From Cinclus cinclus (taxonomy: Eukaryota; Chordata; Aves; Passeriformes; Cinclidae), in contig NC_085046.1 in NCBI RefSeq assembly GCF_963662255.1, forward strand, positions 26,821,970-26,885,969: 64,000 bases of DNA, given 5' to 3'. This document shows, in pieces, positions 1-12,600 of this stretch; position 1 is the stretch's first letter; every line of letters begins with the position of its first letter. The translations under genes were made by a program, and so were the position numbers. The notes beneath the pieces are model-generated. The model had not been told where the DNA came from, ran no database searches, and was given only the letters and a program-made list of their open reading frames with translations.

Positions 1-248
1 TCCGTTCAAGCAAACAGAGGCTAGGGCCTAGCACAGCTTAACAGAGCACATGTATGTGATGCTTAGTATGATCACCAGCACAATTTGCATGTTTCATGTC
101 ACCGAAAATACTGAGCTTGATGATGGATGTTCAATTGGAAATAGCATGAGCCCCATTTTGAGGTTTGGTCTTATGTAAAAGAATCCACTTATGCATGTTT
201 TACTTTAAATAGATAAAAAACTAAAGTATGCAAACAAATAGGGATTAC
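1..248 (-). other. THSD7A: THSD7A intron 2, 5' portion
   Basis: This is the first 248 bases of the intron that follows the THSD7A exon on the minus strand. It begins with the donor GTAATC read from 248 downward. The DNA is AT-rich and has no open frame continuing the exon or any recognisable repeat. The next exon lies outside the window. Confidence 0.85.
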
Positions 249-250
249 CT
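243..250 (-). other. THSD7A: 5' splice donor of the THSD7A exon
   Basis: On the minus strand the exon ends ...CTGAG and the intron begins GTAATC (GT at 248-247). The exon leaves two bases, AG, of a split codon (phase 2). This agrees with a serine at the equivalent exon junction in human THSD7A, as I recall that protein. The donor departs from the GTAAGT consensus at +5 (T instead of G) and at +6 (C instead of T), so it is a relatively weak site. Confidence 0.85.
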
Positions 251-1080
251 CAGAGCAGCAGTTTTCCCATTTCTGTGAGTACATGTGACCTGCCTTGTTT
301 GGTACCCAATTTGTATGTCCCAGTATTTGTTCTCCTGTCTATTCTGCCTGTTGCGATTCCTCTTCTTCTTAATTAACTCGCGAGCCTCAGGATCTCGCAC
401 TGCCTTTTCTCTGTCCTTTTCCTTGTCTTTGGTCTTCCCTCGTTTCTTCGCTTGCCTTATTTGTCTCGAATGGGGCACCGAGCATGCGCTCCATGGTCCC
501 ACGTTTAGGCTGTACAGGCTTTCTTCAACAGAGCAGGGGCTGGACTGGCACATCTGGAATTCGGTGAGGTTAGGGCAAGCTGAGCCCCCGAACTGCGGCG
601 GAGCCACCACATGCCGAGTCCGATGCTGAAGCCCATTGCCGCAGGTCTTGGAGCACTCAGACCAGGGGGAGAATTCGGCCACGATGCAGTCCTGCCGGCA
701 CGGGATGAGGCACGCCTGCTCCTGCCGGGGCTTCGGCTCAAAGTACTCGCAGATGACATCTTCAGCCGGAACCCCGTTGGATTTCTGTATACAGGTGATG
801 TCCCTTGTCTGGATCCCCTCCTCCCCTCTGAGGCACTCCTGGGGCTTCTCGTGGCTGCGGGAGAGGACAGGCCGGCACTGGTTCCAGCTGCCGATCTGCC
901 AGTCGTACAGCTCCTTGTGCCAGTCACAGACACGGAAACAGCTCTGCTGGTTGTCCGGCCGCTCCGGCTGCCTGCAGTTCGTGGGCAGCGTGGTCCAGCC
1001 CTCCATGTGGGCACACCACACCGCTCGTGTCTGGATGCCTCCTGGACCGCATTCATCTCCCATGCATCTGCCCCATGGAC
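249..1080 (-). CDS. THSD7A: THSD7A exon 2: N-terminal thrombospondin type 1 repeats
   Basis: This is an internal coding exon of thrombospondin type 1 domain-containing protein 7A, a large single-pass membrane glycoprotein whose ectodomain is a row of TSP1 repeats. In mammals it is known from endothelium and podocytes. The exon has 276 complete codons plus a split Gly at the start and a split codon at the end. In exon residue numbers, 1-53 (starting GPWGRC) and 54-128 are TSP1-like units. Residues 131-183 are a canonical TSP1 with WSEC followed by CSKTCG (143-148, bases 638-655), the O-fucosylation consensus, and an NLT N-glycosylation site at 171-173 (bases 563-571). Residues 189-278 start a fourth repeat interrupted by a very Lys/Arg/Glu-rich stretch (211-252, bases 326-451). 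No frameshift or stop is present. The start lies in exon 1, off the right edge, so an in-frame ATG upstream of base 1080 is intronic. Similarity to THSD7A as I recall it is near-identical over long blocks; THSD7B is the less likely alternative. Confidence 0.96.
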
Positions 1081-1101
1081 CTGGAAAAAAAGGGAAGATG
1101 C
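1081..1101 (-). other. THSD7A: 3' splice acceptor and polypyrimidine tract
   Basis: Read on the minus strand, an uninterrupted pyrimidine stretch leads into CCAG (AG at 1082-1081), directly before exon bases GTCCATGGGG. The first two exon bases complete a Gly codon begun in exon 1, so the intron is phase 1. The reading frame upstream of this AG loses all similarity to THSD7A, which supports the boundary. Confidence 0.9.
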
Positions 1102-1765
1102 TAACATTGCACACTTCGGTTGTTTCTCTGCCATATTGCAAAAGCAAGTTCACAGTATTTCCTGTATGTGTGAGAATTTCCTTGGAGAAACTTAAACTTT
1201 GAAAATACAAGCAAAATACAATAGGATTACTCTTCAGCTACTGGTTTTATGATTACAGATACATTTCACTTTTCAACCCAGACAAACTGAATATTTAATA
1301 TTGAATAATTCCTAAGCATACACATGAATCAATCAAATTGCAGAACTATTAACTAAGAAATCACATTCACAGTTTAGTTTTTGATGCCAAGGTAGGAGCC
1401 AAAGCTTTTCCCTTGAAGACATGAATTAGATCTCTCTCATCCCCTTGAATAAACTTTGCTGGACTGTTTAATATTTTCCCTTCACATTTCTACTGCATTA
1501 TACTTTATACCTTGATGCCAATTAATATTGTGTTCTCTTTGTTCCATATTGCATACAGAAATGAGAACAACTACACAATACATTTTGAAAAAGAGTTGTG
1601 ATTTCAAGTAGGCCATTTCTAGTATTTCCTTTATTATAACTAAAATAAAAATTAAAATCCAGTTTAGAAATGTTCCTTCTACACACTTTGTGATATTGTA
1701 GAATAAAATAAGCTCTTGAGGAGAGAGCCATACCAGCTTGTAACTCTCCAAATAGCAGAAGCTTT

Positions 1766-2040
1766 TGAACCACAGAATACTGGGTTGGAAGGGACCTCAA
1801 GGATCACCTGGTCCAAACTTTCTTGATAAAAGAACAATCTAGACAAGATGGCTCAGCACCCTGTCCAACTGTATCTTAAGAATGTCCACTGTTGAAGAAT
1901 CTATCATTTCCCTGGGGAGATTATGCCAACTTCTGGTTATTCTCATTGTAAAAGTTTCCTCTTGCATCCAATCAGAATGTCTCCAGGAGTAACTTACATT
2001 CCTACCATTTTCCTACATCTCCAAGGTCTATGGTAAATAT
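1766..2040 (-). mobile_element. CR1 LINE 3' fragment
   Basis: The + strand reads ACAGAATACTGGGTTGGAAG and continues with GGACCTCAAGGATCACCTGG. This is the reverse complement of the avian CR1 3' end, followed by further CR1 3' UTR wording (GATGGCTCAGCACCCTGTCC, TTCCCTGGGGAGATTATGCC, TCCAATCAGAATGTCTCCAG). The element is therefore on the minus strand with its 3' end near 1766. It is a short 5'-truncated copy with many substitutions. The right boundary is approximate. Confidence 0.85.
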
Positions 2041-4014
2041 TTATAATGCAAAACATTGTTATAATAAATGTCAACAAAAGTAAATAAAAGCCTATATCCT
2101 TGAAAGATGATGTAGTTGCTTCTTCCATTATTAAAAACTGTAACATTCACCCAGTTCAATATGTTTAAATGCAATAAAGGTTAAAAATCCTGTATTTTTC
2201 AGGGTTTTTTTAAGTCTCCTGCATACACACTGCAAATTAACTTACCACATAAGACCAAAAGAATAAGCAATTCAGAAAAAATCCCTGCAACTATTTATCA
2301 AAGAAAATCTGCCTATCTGTAGACACCTGATCACACAGAAGACATCTTCTCTGAGTTCTCTGTCCTGTGAAGAAATTGGGGCCAAGCCACACAACCCTCA
2401 TTCACCTGAATGACCTCAGTAACAAGACTATTTCTGTGAGTAAAGCTGTTGAAGAAGCCAGGCTGAGCCTTACTATTTTCAAAACAGGTTAACAGCATAA
2501 TTTTGGTACTGCCGAGGAATAAGTGAAATGAACTATGGCAGATACAAATTATTTACATTTTATCGAAAGACTGGAAGGAATATCTGGCTACTGATTCCCA
2601 TAAGCTTTAAAACTTTCATTGACTTCCACACAATTTTCATCTGTACATCCAGCATTAACTTCAATGTCTTTTTTTTAAGTGAACACTGTGGCTGAACAGT
2701 TCACTTGTAGTTCTGAAACCCTGAGAATAAACACTAGGTGGCTGAAAATAGCAATACTAGATGGCAGATCCTGCCCATGGAAAGTCCCCCATATTTTTTG
2801 GCAAGTTAAGTTTGAATTACAGTTGCCAAGATCCATCTAACTATCCAGAACAAATGAATGTATATTACATATAAACATATTTCAATTTCCATTTCCAAGA
2901 CTGCGCTACCTTATCTCTAACCAGCCTTCTACAAATGACAGTCATTATGGTATTTAATTTGGGTATATTTACACTAAGTTAACATTTTCCTCAAAACACT
3001 TTGAACGTCTGCTATTTTCTAAAAAATAAAGACTGCAGAAAATCTTCAACTGGAGCAGAGATACAAATACTAATCACGATTGAAGCAAAGATAAACTGTT
3101 CATCTTGCAAACTACGAATTTCTACCTTGCCATGTGGAGCACACCTTGTGTATGGTTTTTGTGTTCAATAAAGAAATCCCTTTTTTTTAAAGATCAGGTC
3201 GCTACTGTAACCTAGATGAAAAATTTGCCCACTTGGGATTCTAGCACATCTCCATTCATCAATAATAATAAAAAAATCACATTGCACCTAAAAAACCCGT
3301 GCTTTTCATCAAAGTATCCGCAATGCAATTCTAAGGCAGGTTTGCTCTATTGAAAATTATATAAATCTCAGCCTTGATGCAATGAATTCGGCCTTTGGAA
3401 ATGGAAATATGAACAAAAACTCTGTTGTGTGACTGTGCTTTTATTAAATCATTACAGGTGAGTACCAACAAAACGCATTTCTATGACCCTTTGAGCAGAC
3501 TACCTCTCAGTAATTCTGTGCTCGTGTGCATATCGACACAGATTTTGCTGATGTACCTGACCCTCCCTCTTATCTACATTAGGATGACTTTTAAGTTTAA
3601 AGGAAAAAATAACCTGCTTAGAGAAAAAACACTTAAATTTTCAGTCTACTGCACACTTCTTTATATGACTATGACAGGGTCTAAAAGGGAACCACAGCTT
3701 TGGAGCAAGGATCCTTTTCGGCTTTGTCCTAAGTGAGCTTCCTCAAAAAAACGGTGCTTCCACACTTGAGTAAACCAAATTTCATTTGCACAGAAATCTA
3801 AAACTTGGGGCAGGTATTAAAGAAAAAGTAGGAAAGAAAACAAAAAGCAAATACATAATTCTTCCCTGCCCTCTAAGCCTTTTCCCTGATTTTAAATGGC
3901 AGGAAACTGTCCCATGCTGTCTGGCCCCAGAAAAGCATCTGGCCCCACAATCCAGGCCACGTACTCCCTGCCATACCCTTCTCTCACTCAAATGGTTTCT
4001 ATTTTCTATGTTTA
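2041..4014. other. Intronic stretch with no recognised element
   Basis: AT-rich intron DNA with short homopolymers only. A 103-codon open frame at 3425-3736 has no recognisable domain and is treated as chance. I see no repeat family, RNA gene or regulatory site that I can name. Confidence 0.6.
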
Positions 4015-4142
4015 GGATCACAGGATATTCTTAGTTGGAAGGGATCCACAAGGACCATCAAGTCCAGCTCTTCAGTGAATGGTCTATCTGGGAATCAAGC
4101 CCACAGCCTTGGTGCTATCAGCACCAGCTCTGACCAACTGCT
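4015..4142 (-). mobile_element. tRNA-Ile-derived SINE with CR1-type tail (TguSINE1-like)
   Basis: On the minus strand, 4141 to about 4078 reads as the body of a tRNA-Ile. It has CAGTTGGTCAGAGC, an anticodon arm TGGTG-CTGATAG-CACCA with GAT in the anticodon position, and a degenerate B box GGCTTGATTCC. This passes directly into a CR1-like 3' tail (AGAGCTGGACTTGATGGTCC, then TTCCAACTAAGAATATCCTG) ending near 4015 with TGTGATCC. A tRNA-Ile head joined to a CR1 tail is the architecture of the TguSINE1 family described in passerine birds. The first bases of the tRNA part (acceptor stem and most of the A box) are missing or decayed. It is a retroposon, not a tRNA gene. Confidence 0.85.
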
Positions 4143-4177
4143 TGTTTGTGCTGCTTTTAAGCTGGAAGGCTTTAATC

Positions 4178-4250
4178 ACAAACAAAAAAACCAAAAAACC
4201 CCCAAACAAACAAAACAAACAAACAAAAAAAAACCTTTTTTTTTTTTTTA
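4178..4250. repeat. A/C-rich low-complexity tract ending in a 14-base T run
   Basis: A stretch of A runs separated by C or CC, including CAAACAAACAAAACAAAC, is followed by nine A, CC and then fourteen T (4236-4249). It lies about 35 bases to the right of the SINE, on its tRNA-head side, so it is not the SINE tail. Confidence 0.8.
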
Positions 4251-5880
4251 ATGTCTATATGACAGAATCCAGGATAAATATTTGGGGTTTAATGCATGCT
4301 TTAATATGTACAGGAACAAAAAATCCCGTCTTGTACTATTCTTCACAACTAGCAACATTTCTCTTTGGGATTTTGGAATATATAGGAAAATAAAAAATAT
4401 AAAGAGACCTCAGCCCTAACACTCTATACTTATCATTCATTAAGAAAAAGACTATCAAGCTAATTTCCAGTTAATTAATTTCAAAACACCTATGAATATC
4501 CAAGCAATTTCAACAGCTTATTTAATTCACCTTATTTAGGGTGAAGAAGAATTGATATTTCATTTCTTTCTTTAGTTTTTAAAGAATAAAAAAATAATTT
4601 CATATATTTCTAGCTGTATTAATAGAAACTTGCTTTAGTAATACCAACTCTTTTTTTCTTTTGAAAACAATCTCTGCCATACACATTAACCAATATTCCT
4701 GTTATTTTTCAGTTATGCACTTTGAAATCTTCAGTTAAGTTACTCCCATTTCACTGTACCCACTGTAGTCAACCTCAAGCACTTGCTGAGGAATGTTATT
4801 GCTATGCATGTTTACGAGGACATGACAAAAAGAGAGGGAGAGGTTTCTCTTCAATTTCCCTCACAACTACCCATCTCTCTTTCAATTATTAAGAGCCTAC
4901 AATAATTCACTTCTAACTTAAGTGGCTTCAAAATCATTGCAAGCTTCAAGGTGAGACGCGCTTGTCTTTTGAAATGAATTACAGAAAAACAGGAAAATAA
5001 GTGTCCCTGAAATGAATAAAGGGGCTTTGTGACTTTTCCAAAAAAGTCAAAGAAAATTATCCTAAAGTATTGATAATCTACTTTAAATAATTCTCAGAAG
5101 TATGAGAAAATCACATAGAGGTTACCTGCACTACGCTGATTGTATTTTATTAGGGGTAGTACATTTACCAGTGTTGACAAATGGGAAATTTTGGGATAAA
5201 ATTAATTTCACAGAAACTAATGTAGCATACATAGGCAACTCAGAATGAAAGAGATCAGCAGGACACAGTGTAGAGTCGCCACCATTACTTAAAGGCTGCA
5301 GGAGGTGGTGGGTGACTGCCCTTTCACAAATCTTCAGCTGATGTTAAGCACTAGTAATGACAAGACTATCTTTAGGAAACCTGTCAAGCCTAATCAGGGC
5401 CTCATATAATATTTTAATTTGGCCTTTATGAATATTCTTTAGGTTTTCTCTTTCCCACTGAAGCAGTCTTCACACGGACATTCTGCTGTCCCTGCTGTGT
5501 GCTGATCCAGACACGCCTTGCTAATGGGATGTATGTGCACTCAAACCATTTCACACTGAGGAAAAAAAGACTACTGCTGTGAATGCAAAAAAGCTTTTCT
5601 TTGGATTTTTTCTAAACATACTTAGATGAACAAATCATACTTTGCCTGTAGTGAGCTGAACTTGTTTCATTAAAATGCTATCATTTATCTACTCTTTATT
5701 TAATCAGTGTTTTACAAATGGCAGTTACAGAAATAAATAAGAAGCTTGCCTCTTTTTGTTCTGAGAGTTGTCACTGAAGTCTTAGTGAGTTCAAAATGTC
5801 ATTTGTAATTATTTGTCTTCTAAAGAGATTACTGTAAAATACAATATTAAGATTCCCTCTAAGCTTCTGAAGGATTAACA

Positions 5881-5900
5881 TTTATTTATTTATTTATTTT
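5881..5900. repeat. (TTTA)n microsatellite
   Basis: Four to five tandem copies of TTTA in a row. Confidence 0.85.
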
Positions 5901-8900
5901 AAGAGAGCAGGAACATAAGTGAATTAACCATTCCTGCAAGTTTATTCTGAAATTTCAGGGACTGATCACGATGGAGGCAAAAACTGAAAACTAATGTCAG
6001 CCCCACTAAAGCACTGACAGTTTTGCAGCTGAGAACAAAGTAAGCTATCGTGTACTTAATACAACATATTTAATATAGTAAATTTTAATGTTGTTTCAGG
6101 TATTAAAATTATCTCTGTTTTAAAAAGAACTTTGAACTTAGATTCAGGACAAATAAGGCTATGTGAAAATCCCTTGAACTCTTCTCATGCAAATACAAAG
6201 AAAGACAAAATAATCCCAAACACATCTTAAAGCATTGAGCAAGATGTTGCTCGCATTTTTAACAAATGAGGGTTCCACTGATTTCAACTGAATTTTGCTG
6301 TACTTTCCATGAGAATTGTTTTTGACCCATTTTTTGTTACTGGTTTGGTGCCTGTAAGTAGCATTAACAGTTTAATGCCAGGGAGAGAGACTCAGACTGC
6401 ATGAGACAATGAGCAGCTTAGTTTTCAGTATTTTGAGAGGATTGTGTTTAATGGGACTATTGAGAGACTGATTAGCAAAAACCTACTTTTTCTAAGTTCA
6501 GGAACAAGCTAACCTTACCTTATATTGCAGACCTCAAATTTCTTTGTACCATGAAAAGGTTGGGAAGAGGGCAAAAAAGGTTAACGGGGTGATACAGGGC
6601 TGAGTCACAAGGACACAAGTACTACAAGAGAGAGTTCAAGCCTAAGCAGTAAATCTCAAGAGGGGTCAAAAAGACACAGATCAGGAAGTATTTGAAGGAT
6701 TCAGAAAATGACACTGAATGCAAACTGCAGCTTCTGGTAGTGGAGCTGGTCAAAAAGCTGGATGAACAGCAGGTCACTAAGAATACAGCGGCCTCAGAGC
6801 TTTGCCAAAATCACTTGCAGATCCACTTGGATGAATGAAAATTTGATAAACATGTCTGTAACTTGGTACAGGGTACCTGTATCATCAATATTTGCTTTAC
6901 ACAAAGGAAAAACAACCACTGGTGCAATAAAGGCAGTAACTGTGTATCAGTCTCACTGATACAGACACATTGCCTATTGCACTGGAAAGAAGTAATACAG
7001 CAAAATGCTGTAGTTCTAGATAAATTACTGGTAACTTCTTTTTTTTAATTTATTTTTAATACAGACTCTGATGTGCTGCCAACACCACATGCTGGCAACA
7101 TTTGGACAGACAGATTCTATAATTTATACTACTGGGAGTGCCAATGCAGTAGAAGAGCACTGATAGACAAAACCTTTATTTTTGCATCTTTCCCAGCCGT
7201 GGCAGGACTCCCTGGGTGCTGTATGACTTGCTGTCTGCTCTGTTTGCCAGCACATTTTCCCCTCCAGGTGTGCTATGGATCACCTTGACTGCCGCTTCTA
7301 TTTAATGCTTTTGTCTTTCTTGGCTCCTCTCTCAGAGGTTGAAAAGAACATGCAAGGCAGTGTCTGCATCAAAGAAAATGGATTCAGGATATAGGAGAGA
7401 GATAAAAACAGAAAGGATTCTCAATGTAATAAAATGTAACGCCCATGATTTAGAGGAGTATAATGAAGTATCAAATATGCCTACAAATTATTTAACTCTT
7501 AGATCAATTTTTTTTATTTTCTAATAGCATAAGGAAGAGTGTAAGTCACAGTGCAATTCAAAGAATTTCAGAATCTGAAGTACAAGATGTTGAAATTTCT
7601 CCAATTAACAATGAAATATAAAAAATGTCATTAAAAAACAATATAAATTAAGCTAATTTATAAATTGCACATTGTTTTCCCAGCTTTCCAGAGTACTTCC
7701 AGCAGTGGAATAAAAGCAAATCAAAGCATATAAAAATCAGCTTCTCAGTAGTCTTTTTAGGTGTACACATAATTATTAAGGCACTTAATAAAATGTGGGC
7801 ACTCTTATTTTTTTCCTCTATTAGTATCCACTGGGAAAATACATTCACACATGTTCCTGATACTATTTACAGTATGGTAATTAACATTATCAGTTTTCAA
7901 ATTTCTCTAAAAATTATGAGTGTAACACACATGATACAAACCTAGGAGTAACCACACCATTTTAAATTCTCACATCAACATCACAAAAGGCAAAACACTT
8001 ATTCAGTGTTTCCCTAAAAGCACTGTCATATTAGAACCTCACAATTACTAGAACCAGATCTTTATTTTCCTCCAAAGAGGAAAGAGGAAAAAGCAAAAAA
8101 GAAAGTAAATTTAATACTTTAGAAAACTGATGAGTCTAAGACAAGATTGTGTGTTCCCTAACAAAAGTGTTGAATGGAACATGCTTTCCCAGTGTTGATA
8201 TGGTTTCTTGTGCTGTAACTCATTACAGTTTTAAGACCCATTTCACTTGATAGAGAGGCTATTTGGCTGCTCTGTGCTTTTTTCTGTGCTTTAATATTGT
8301 GGCAACTTTAATAGATATTGACCCTATTTTCCATTTTTTTATAAACATAAAAAGACAAAAAAGTGTCTACTTTTACAGTATAAAAAAAGAAAACAAAGAA
8401 AGAAATTAAATGGTCTCAACATTTTTCTCCTCTTTTTAATATAATGCTATTTCTTTATCTGCCCTACACAGCCAGGGCTGAGAACTTAATTCAATACTTG
8501 TATTAAGAAACCCTCAACCACCTTATATTTGTCACTGTTTAATATTTATTTTGTTGCTCTGGCAGTACACATTCAATTTTCAAAACAAACTGCATCAGGA
8601 TAACACATTTCTGCCCAAAGTAATTTGACTGTACAGTGGCATAACACCCTGAAAATTGCTACCTGCACCACAGTTATCAAGAGACTTCAGCTTGCAGTAG
8701 TAATAGTGCAACATATTTTTCTGAAGTAAATGCTGGCACATACACAAACATGAAAGGTTGACAGCTCACACTGCAGAACTATCTGGCCTTGTTGTTGTTG
8801 TTATCACCTGGAAAGAAATCCTCTCTTTTAGGGTTATTATAAACTTAAGCTAATTCCCAAAACATTACTCAGTTTTAAAATTGTTCCCCCTCCAAATTTC

Positions 8901-9572
8901 TTTAGCACAAATTCCTCTCACTGTTCATTTTTGCTTTACATAGCATAGCAGTAGCAGACAAAATGAATATTAAATGAATGCACAAAAGGAATATTTAATT
9001 GAAGCAGCATGGTTTAAAGTAAACTAGAGCTTCTATGTTCTACAAAGCAATTACATTGCTTTGAGCTTCTAGTTGCGTTGGAGTAAATGCTTTTGATATT
9101 GAATACAGCTTCTTCTAGTCAACAGTCTGTCTACATATAAAGCTGTTTCATGAATGTTTCTTAGTTTCATTAGAGGTGGTGTTCAACCATCCTAACACAT
9201 TCCTCACATTGCTCTCCTTATGCTGCCTCTCTAGTCACACTGTTGGCTGAAAAGCCAGATAACGCTCTTCTGACAAAATGATGATTCTCATACATAGCAA
9301 ATGCTCTTGCAGGCTTCGTAAGTTGGATAAAAGGTTGAATTAACCTTTGCTTATATCTCTGCCACACGTCTGTTTTGGTTTTCTTCTGATTAGCCATAGT
9401 TGAAAGCTGCTCTGCCTGTCCCGTGTAAGGCAGCAATACTGAGTCAGGCTGAAGATCTACCCCAGCAACAGAGAACCAGAGCTTGAAGAAGGTACAGAAC
9501 TATGGGGAACATATATGATGTCTTCCCTGGTACCCTCCCAGCTTCCCATCAGTTCCAGCTCACACATCACAG

Positions 9573-9624
9573 CTTTCTCATATAAACTCACTCATATAAA
9601 CTCACAAACTTTCTCATATAAATA
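9573..9624. repeat. Short tandem/dispersed repeat of CTCATATAAA
   Basis: The decamer CTCATATAAA (last copy CTCATATAAA in CTCATATAAATAAT) occurs three times within about 50 bases. Two of the copies sit in adjacent CTCATATAAACTCA units. It looks like a local replication-slippage duplication. Confidence 0.75.
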
Positions 9625-12600
9625 ATACTTAGGCATGGACATCAGATAAAGAAAATCTATGTGCTCTTCAACCACCTTCTAAGTAAGACCAGTTTTAGAA
9701 CTTGCATTAGAAACTTCTTACTTTAGTGTTCTTTTTTCCATGCTACCAGAACATAATGATAAAAATGTAGAGAAATACCAGAAATGTAATAATAAAAAGC
9801 ACAAGGAATGAACCTATTTTCTCCTTATGGAGTGGGCAAAGAAAAATGGAACAAAAACCAATCCCATGAACAGCATAGCCAATGAAAAGTTAATCCATGA
9901 AACCAGCAGTTACTTCCAATTATTATTCAGACTGTAATAAGGAGTAAGTATCATAATTCTACAATGAGAGCCCTATAATATTATGTGTAACAAAAAACAT
10001 CACTGTGAACTATTCTTATCTGTGTCCCTGTAGACTTTTACAGCTCCATCTCTGTCAGAATCTGATTTTAAGAGATAGGTTACTGAGAAAAATCAATTCA
10101 GAACCCAATGCCTAGTAAAGAGGAAGATTTGATTTGTATAGATTAAGATGAAGTTTTCTCCTTGGCTTAGAACAAAGATTCACTGTTTTCTTCCTATAAC
10201 CATTGTATATTTAATTTGCCCACAAATCTTAAAGCAAATTTTAACTGAAACACTGCTGAGGTAACATCTCACATAACCTGAAAATCTCACTGGCAATGAG
10301 TGTTCTCACTGACCATATGAGGAAATGTAGATTTTTGCACTAATTTAAGCAACAGTGGCTTGCCCTCCATATTTCATCAGAGTGAATCCCAGCTAGATCT
10401 ACTGTAGACACACTACTGCTCCTTGTCACGACACTTTGGACATCAGCATCTGTTGCAGCACCAATTTCTTGGTAATGTTAGGAGAGCTTATTTCTGTGCA
10501 GTTTCATTTACTCTAATGATAATTAGTCATATTGAACAGATAATAAACATTTTAAATCATATTTAATTTCTATCGTAAATAATTTTGCAATTCAGATTGT
10601 TAAATGTGATTTTCTTTAGTACACACAGACTGATGCCTTAAAAAAAAAAAAAGACAGAGTATTTCTGTTTCAATTTTCATCAAGACCAAGTGAGTGCTTT
10701 TATTGTTCTGCCTCTGTTTCATTTTCTGCCCTTTGATTTCTTTCCCTTGTTCATCATAGCCTCCTGCTGTGGTGCTGATGGCCAGAAGTGCTAGTTGTCA
10801 GGCTGCTGCAACCACAGGGTACGTCCATCAGCACAGGCCATCGCGCTTGTGCCAGCCCAGTGGTTTGTAATTCCAGGCTCTGCTTACATCAGCCAAGTGC
10901 AAACAAGTCAAAAATCTCCTCCACTGAGAAATGAAGAAATTCGCTTATACAGCTTTTCAGAAACTGGCTGCAGCTTTTCAAGCAGGCTACTAGAACCAGG
11001 AATCAGGAATTAAATGTAGTATCTTTGTGCACTGACTTGTTGAAATGGTCAGACTTCCTGCAAAAAATTATATCAGACAAGGTGGCCAGAAGCTGGTTAT
11101 AAGAAAGCACTACAGTTCAGTAGCATGAAGTCATACAGAGATTTAGGTACTTAGCCCCACTACTAGCCTACAGGATGATCTATGTACACCACTTCAGTCT
11201 CCTTATACTACAGCTTCTTCAGTGTAAGGCAAGGAAAACAAAATGAGTTTTTAAAGTCCGTTATAGGTATTAACAAAAAACGGTGTGCCATAAGTAAATA
11301 GCAGTAAGAATACTGTTCTGTCATATTGTCTCCAGAAGCACATAATTCACGCAATATCTTTCCCTGGAGTTTTGCTCTAAATCCCAGTTATGTTGAATGT
11401 CGTGTTTTAATAAAAAAACAAGACACCCAGATGACAAACTGATACTTTTTCTTGCTCTCGACAGAAATCTTATTCATAGAGCACAGCGTTTATACTTCTC
11501 ATCTGTGTCTTCCCTCTAACTCCTTGGCCACAAGAGAGATAATAGAAATTTTCAAAGATCAAATAAGAAGGTTTCTCATATCTCTGTATTCTTTATAGCA
11601 TTCTTTGCTGCTAATGGAATGAAATAAAATAGCAGATCTGAACTTAATGAATACCACTTAAATAATGCAATAGACCTGTCATCCTTTTGTCTTTCTTTTA
11701 ATTTATTGGAGCAAAGAAAGTTTAACAAAGTTTAATTTCACAGAATTGCATACATAGAACCTTATGCAAAGGGTCAAATGTATATAATTATCTCTATTTA
11801 CCTTTAAATATTTCATTATTTAAATTGCCTCATTGGGCTAAAATAACAATTCAGTCATAACTCTTTTGAAGTGCACTAAGACTATGTCTTGCTGAGATAT
11901 ATTCTCCCAAGATATCCTCTGTTCATTTATTATTCATTATCATCTGCATTTTGCAAAATTCCTTTGAAACCCATTTTCCATTTTAGATGGCAACTTTCCC
12001 CTAAAACTCTGGTGCATTCATCATACAGACATCATACTTAAAACTCTGTGAATGCAAGGCAACTAAGTCATGTGATATGCTCAAAATACAGGTGCCACTG
12101 TATAACAGACAAGAATAGATCTACATTGGTTTTGAAGAAATCATCAGGAAAACTTGAAGAAATATTCAGGACCATATGATACCTGTCACTGCAATGTATG
12201 CAAAATAAGCAATGTCTCCCTCTGAGTGCCCTGTAATCAATCATTTTCATTCAGACATAACTGGGAGAAATAAGTAGTTCAACAAAATAACTATTACTTA
12301 GTCACTTTCATCTGGCAAACACGTCTCAAAATTGTATTAAATAAGCAGCTTTGTTCTGTTTTTGTGATATTGGAAATACTTCTATAAACCCTTTCGTGCA
12401 AGTACTTTCTCAATTTCTCTTTTAAAAATAAGTATAATAAAATATTGCTGTCTATTAGTGTAGACAGTTATTTCAGTACCTTAGACTATATCATAACATT
12501 GGCTTTTAAAGAGAAATCCCCATTAATCACAGAAGGGACTGCTGCTTAAAAATGCATGAACTTGAGCTGATGTTATCACACTGACCTATCACAAGAACAC

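Noticed and set aside
285..1202. Open frames of 114 to 209 codons overlapping the THSD7A exon on both strands
   Set aside because: They are shadows of the real coding frame, which alone carries the TSP1 motifs and matches THSD7A. The exon's higher GC lowers stop frequency in all frames.
1081..1210. In-frame extension of the exon upstream to an ATG
   Set aside because: The acceptor AG with its pyrimidine tract sits exactly where THSD7A similarity stops, and the extra residues do not resemble THSD7A. The true start is in exon 1 outside the window.
4078..4142. Possible tRNA-Ile gene
   Set aside because: The acceptor stem and most of the A box are absent and the sequence runs straight into a CR1 tail, so it is the head of a SINE.
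6649..6840. Charged open stretch of about 63 codons between stops, resembling a coiled coil
   Set aside because: No recognisable protein, no start or splice support, and a stretch this long is expected by chance in six frames of 64 kb.
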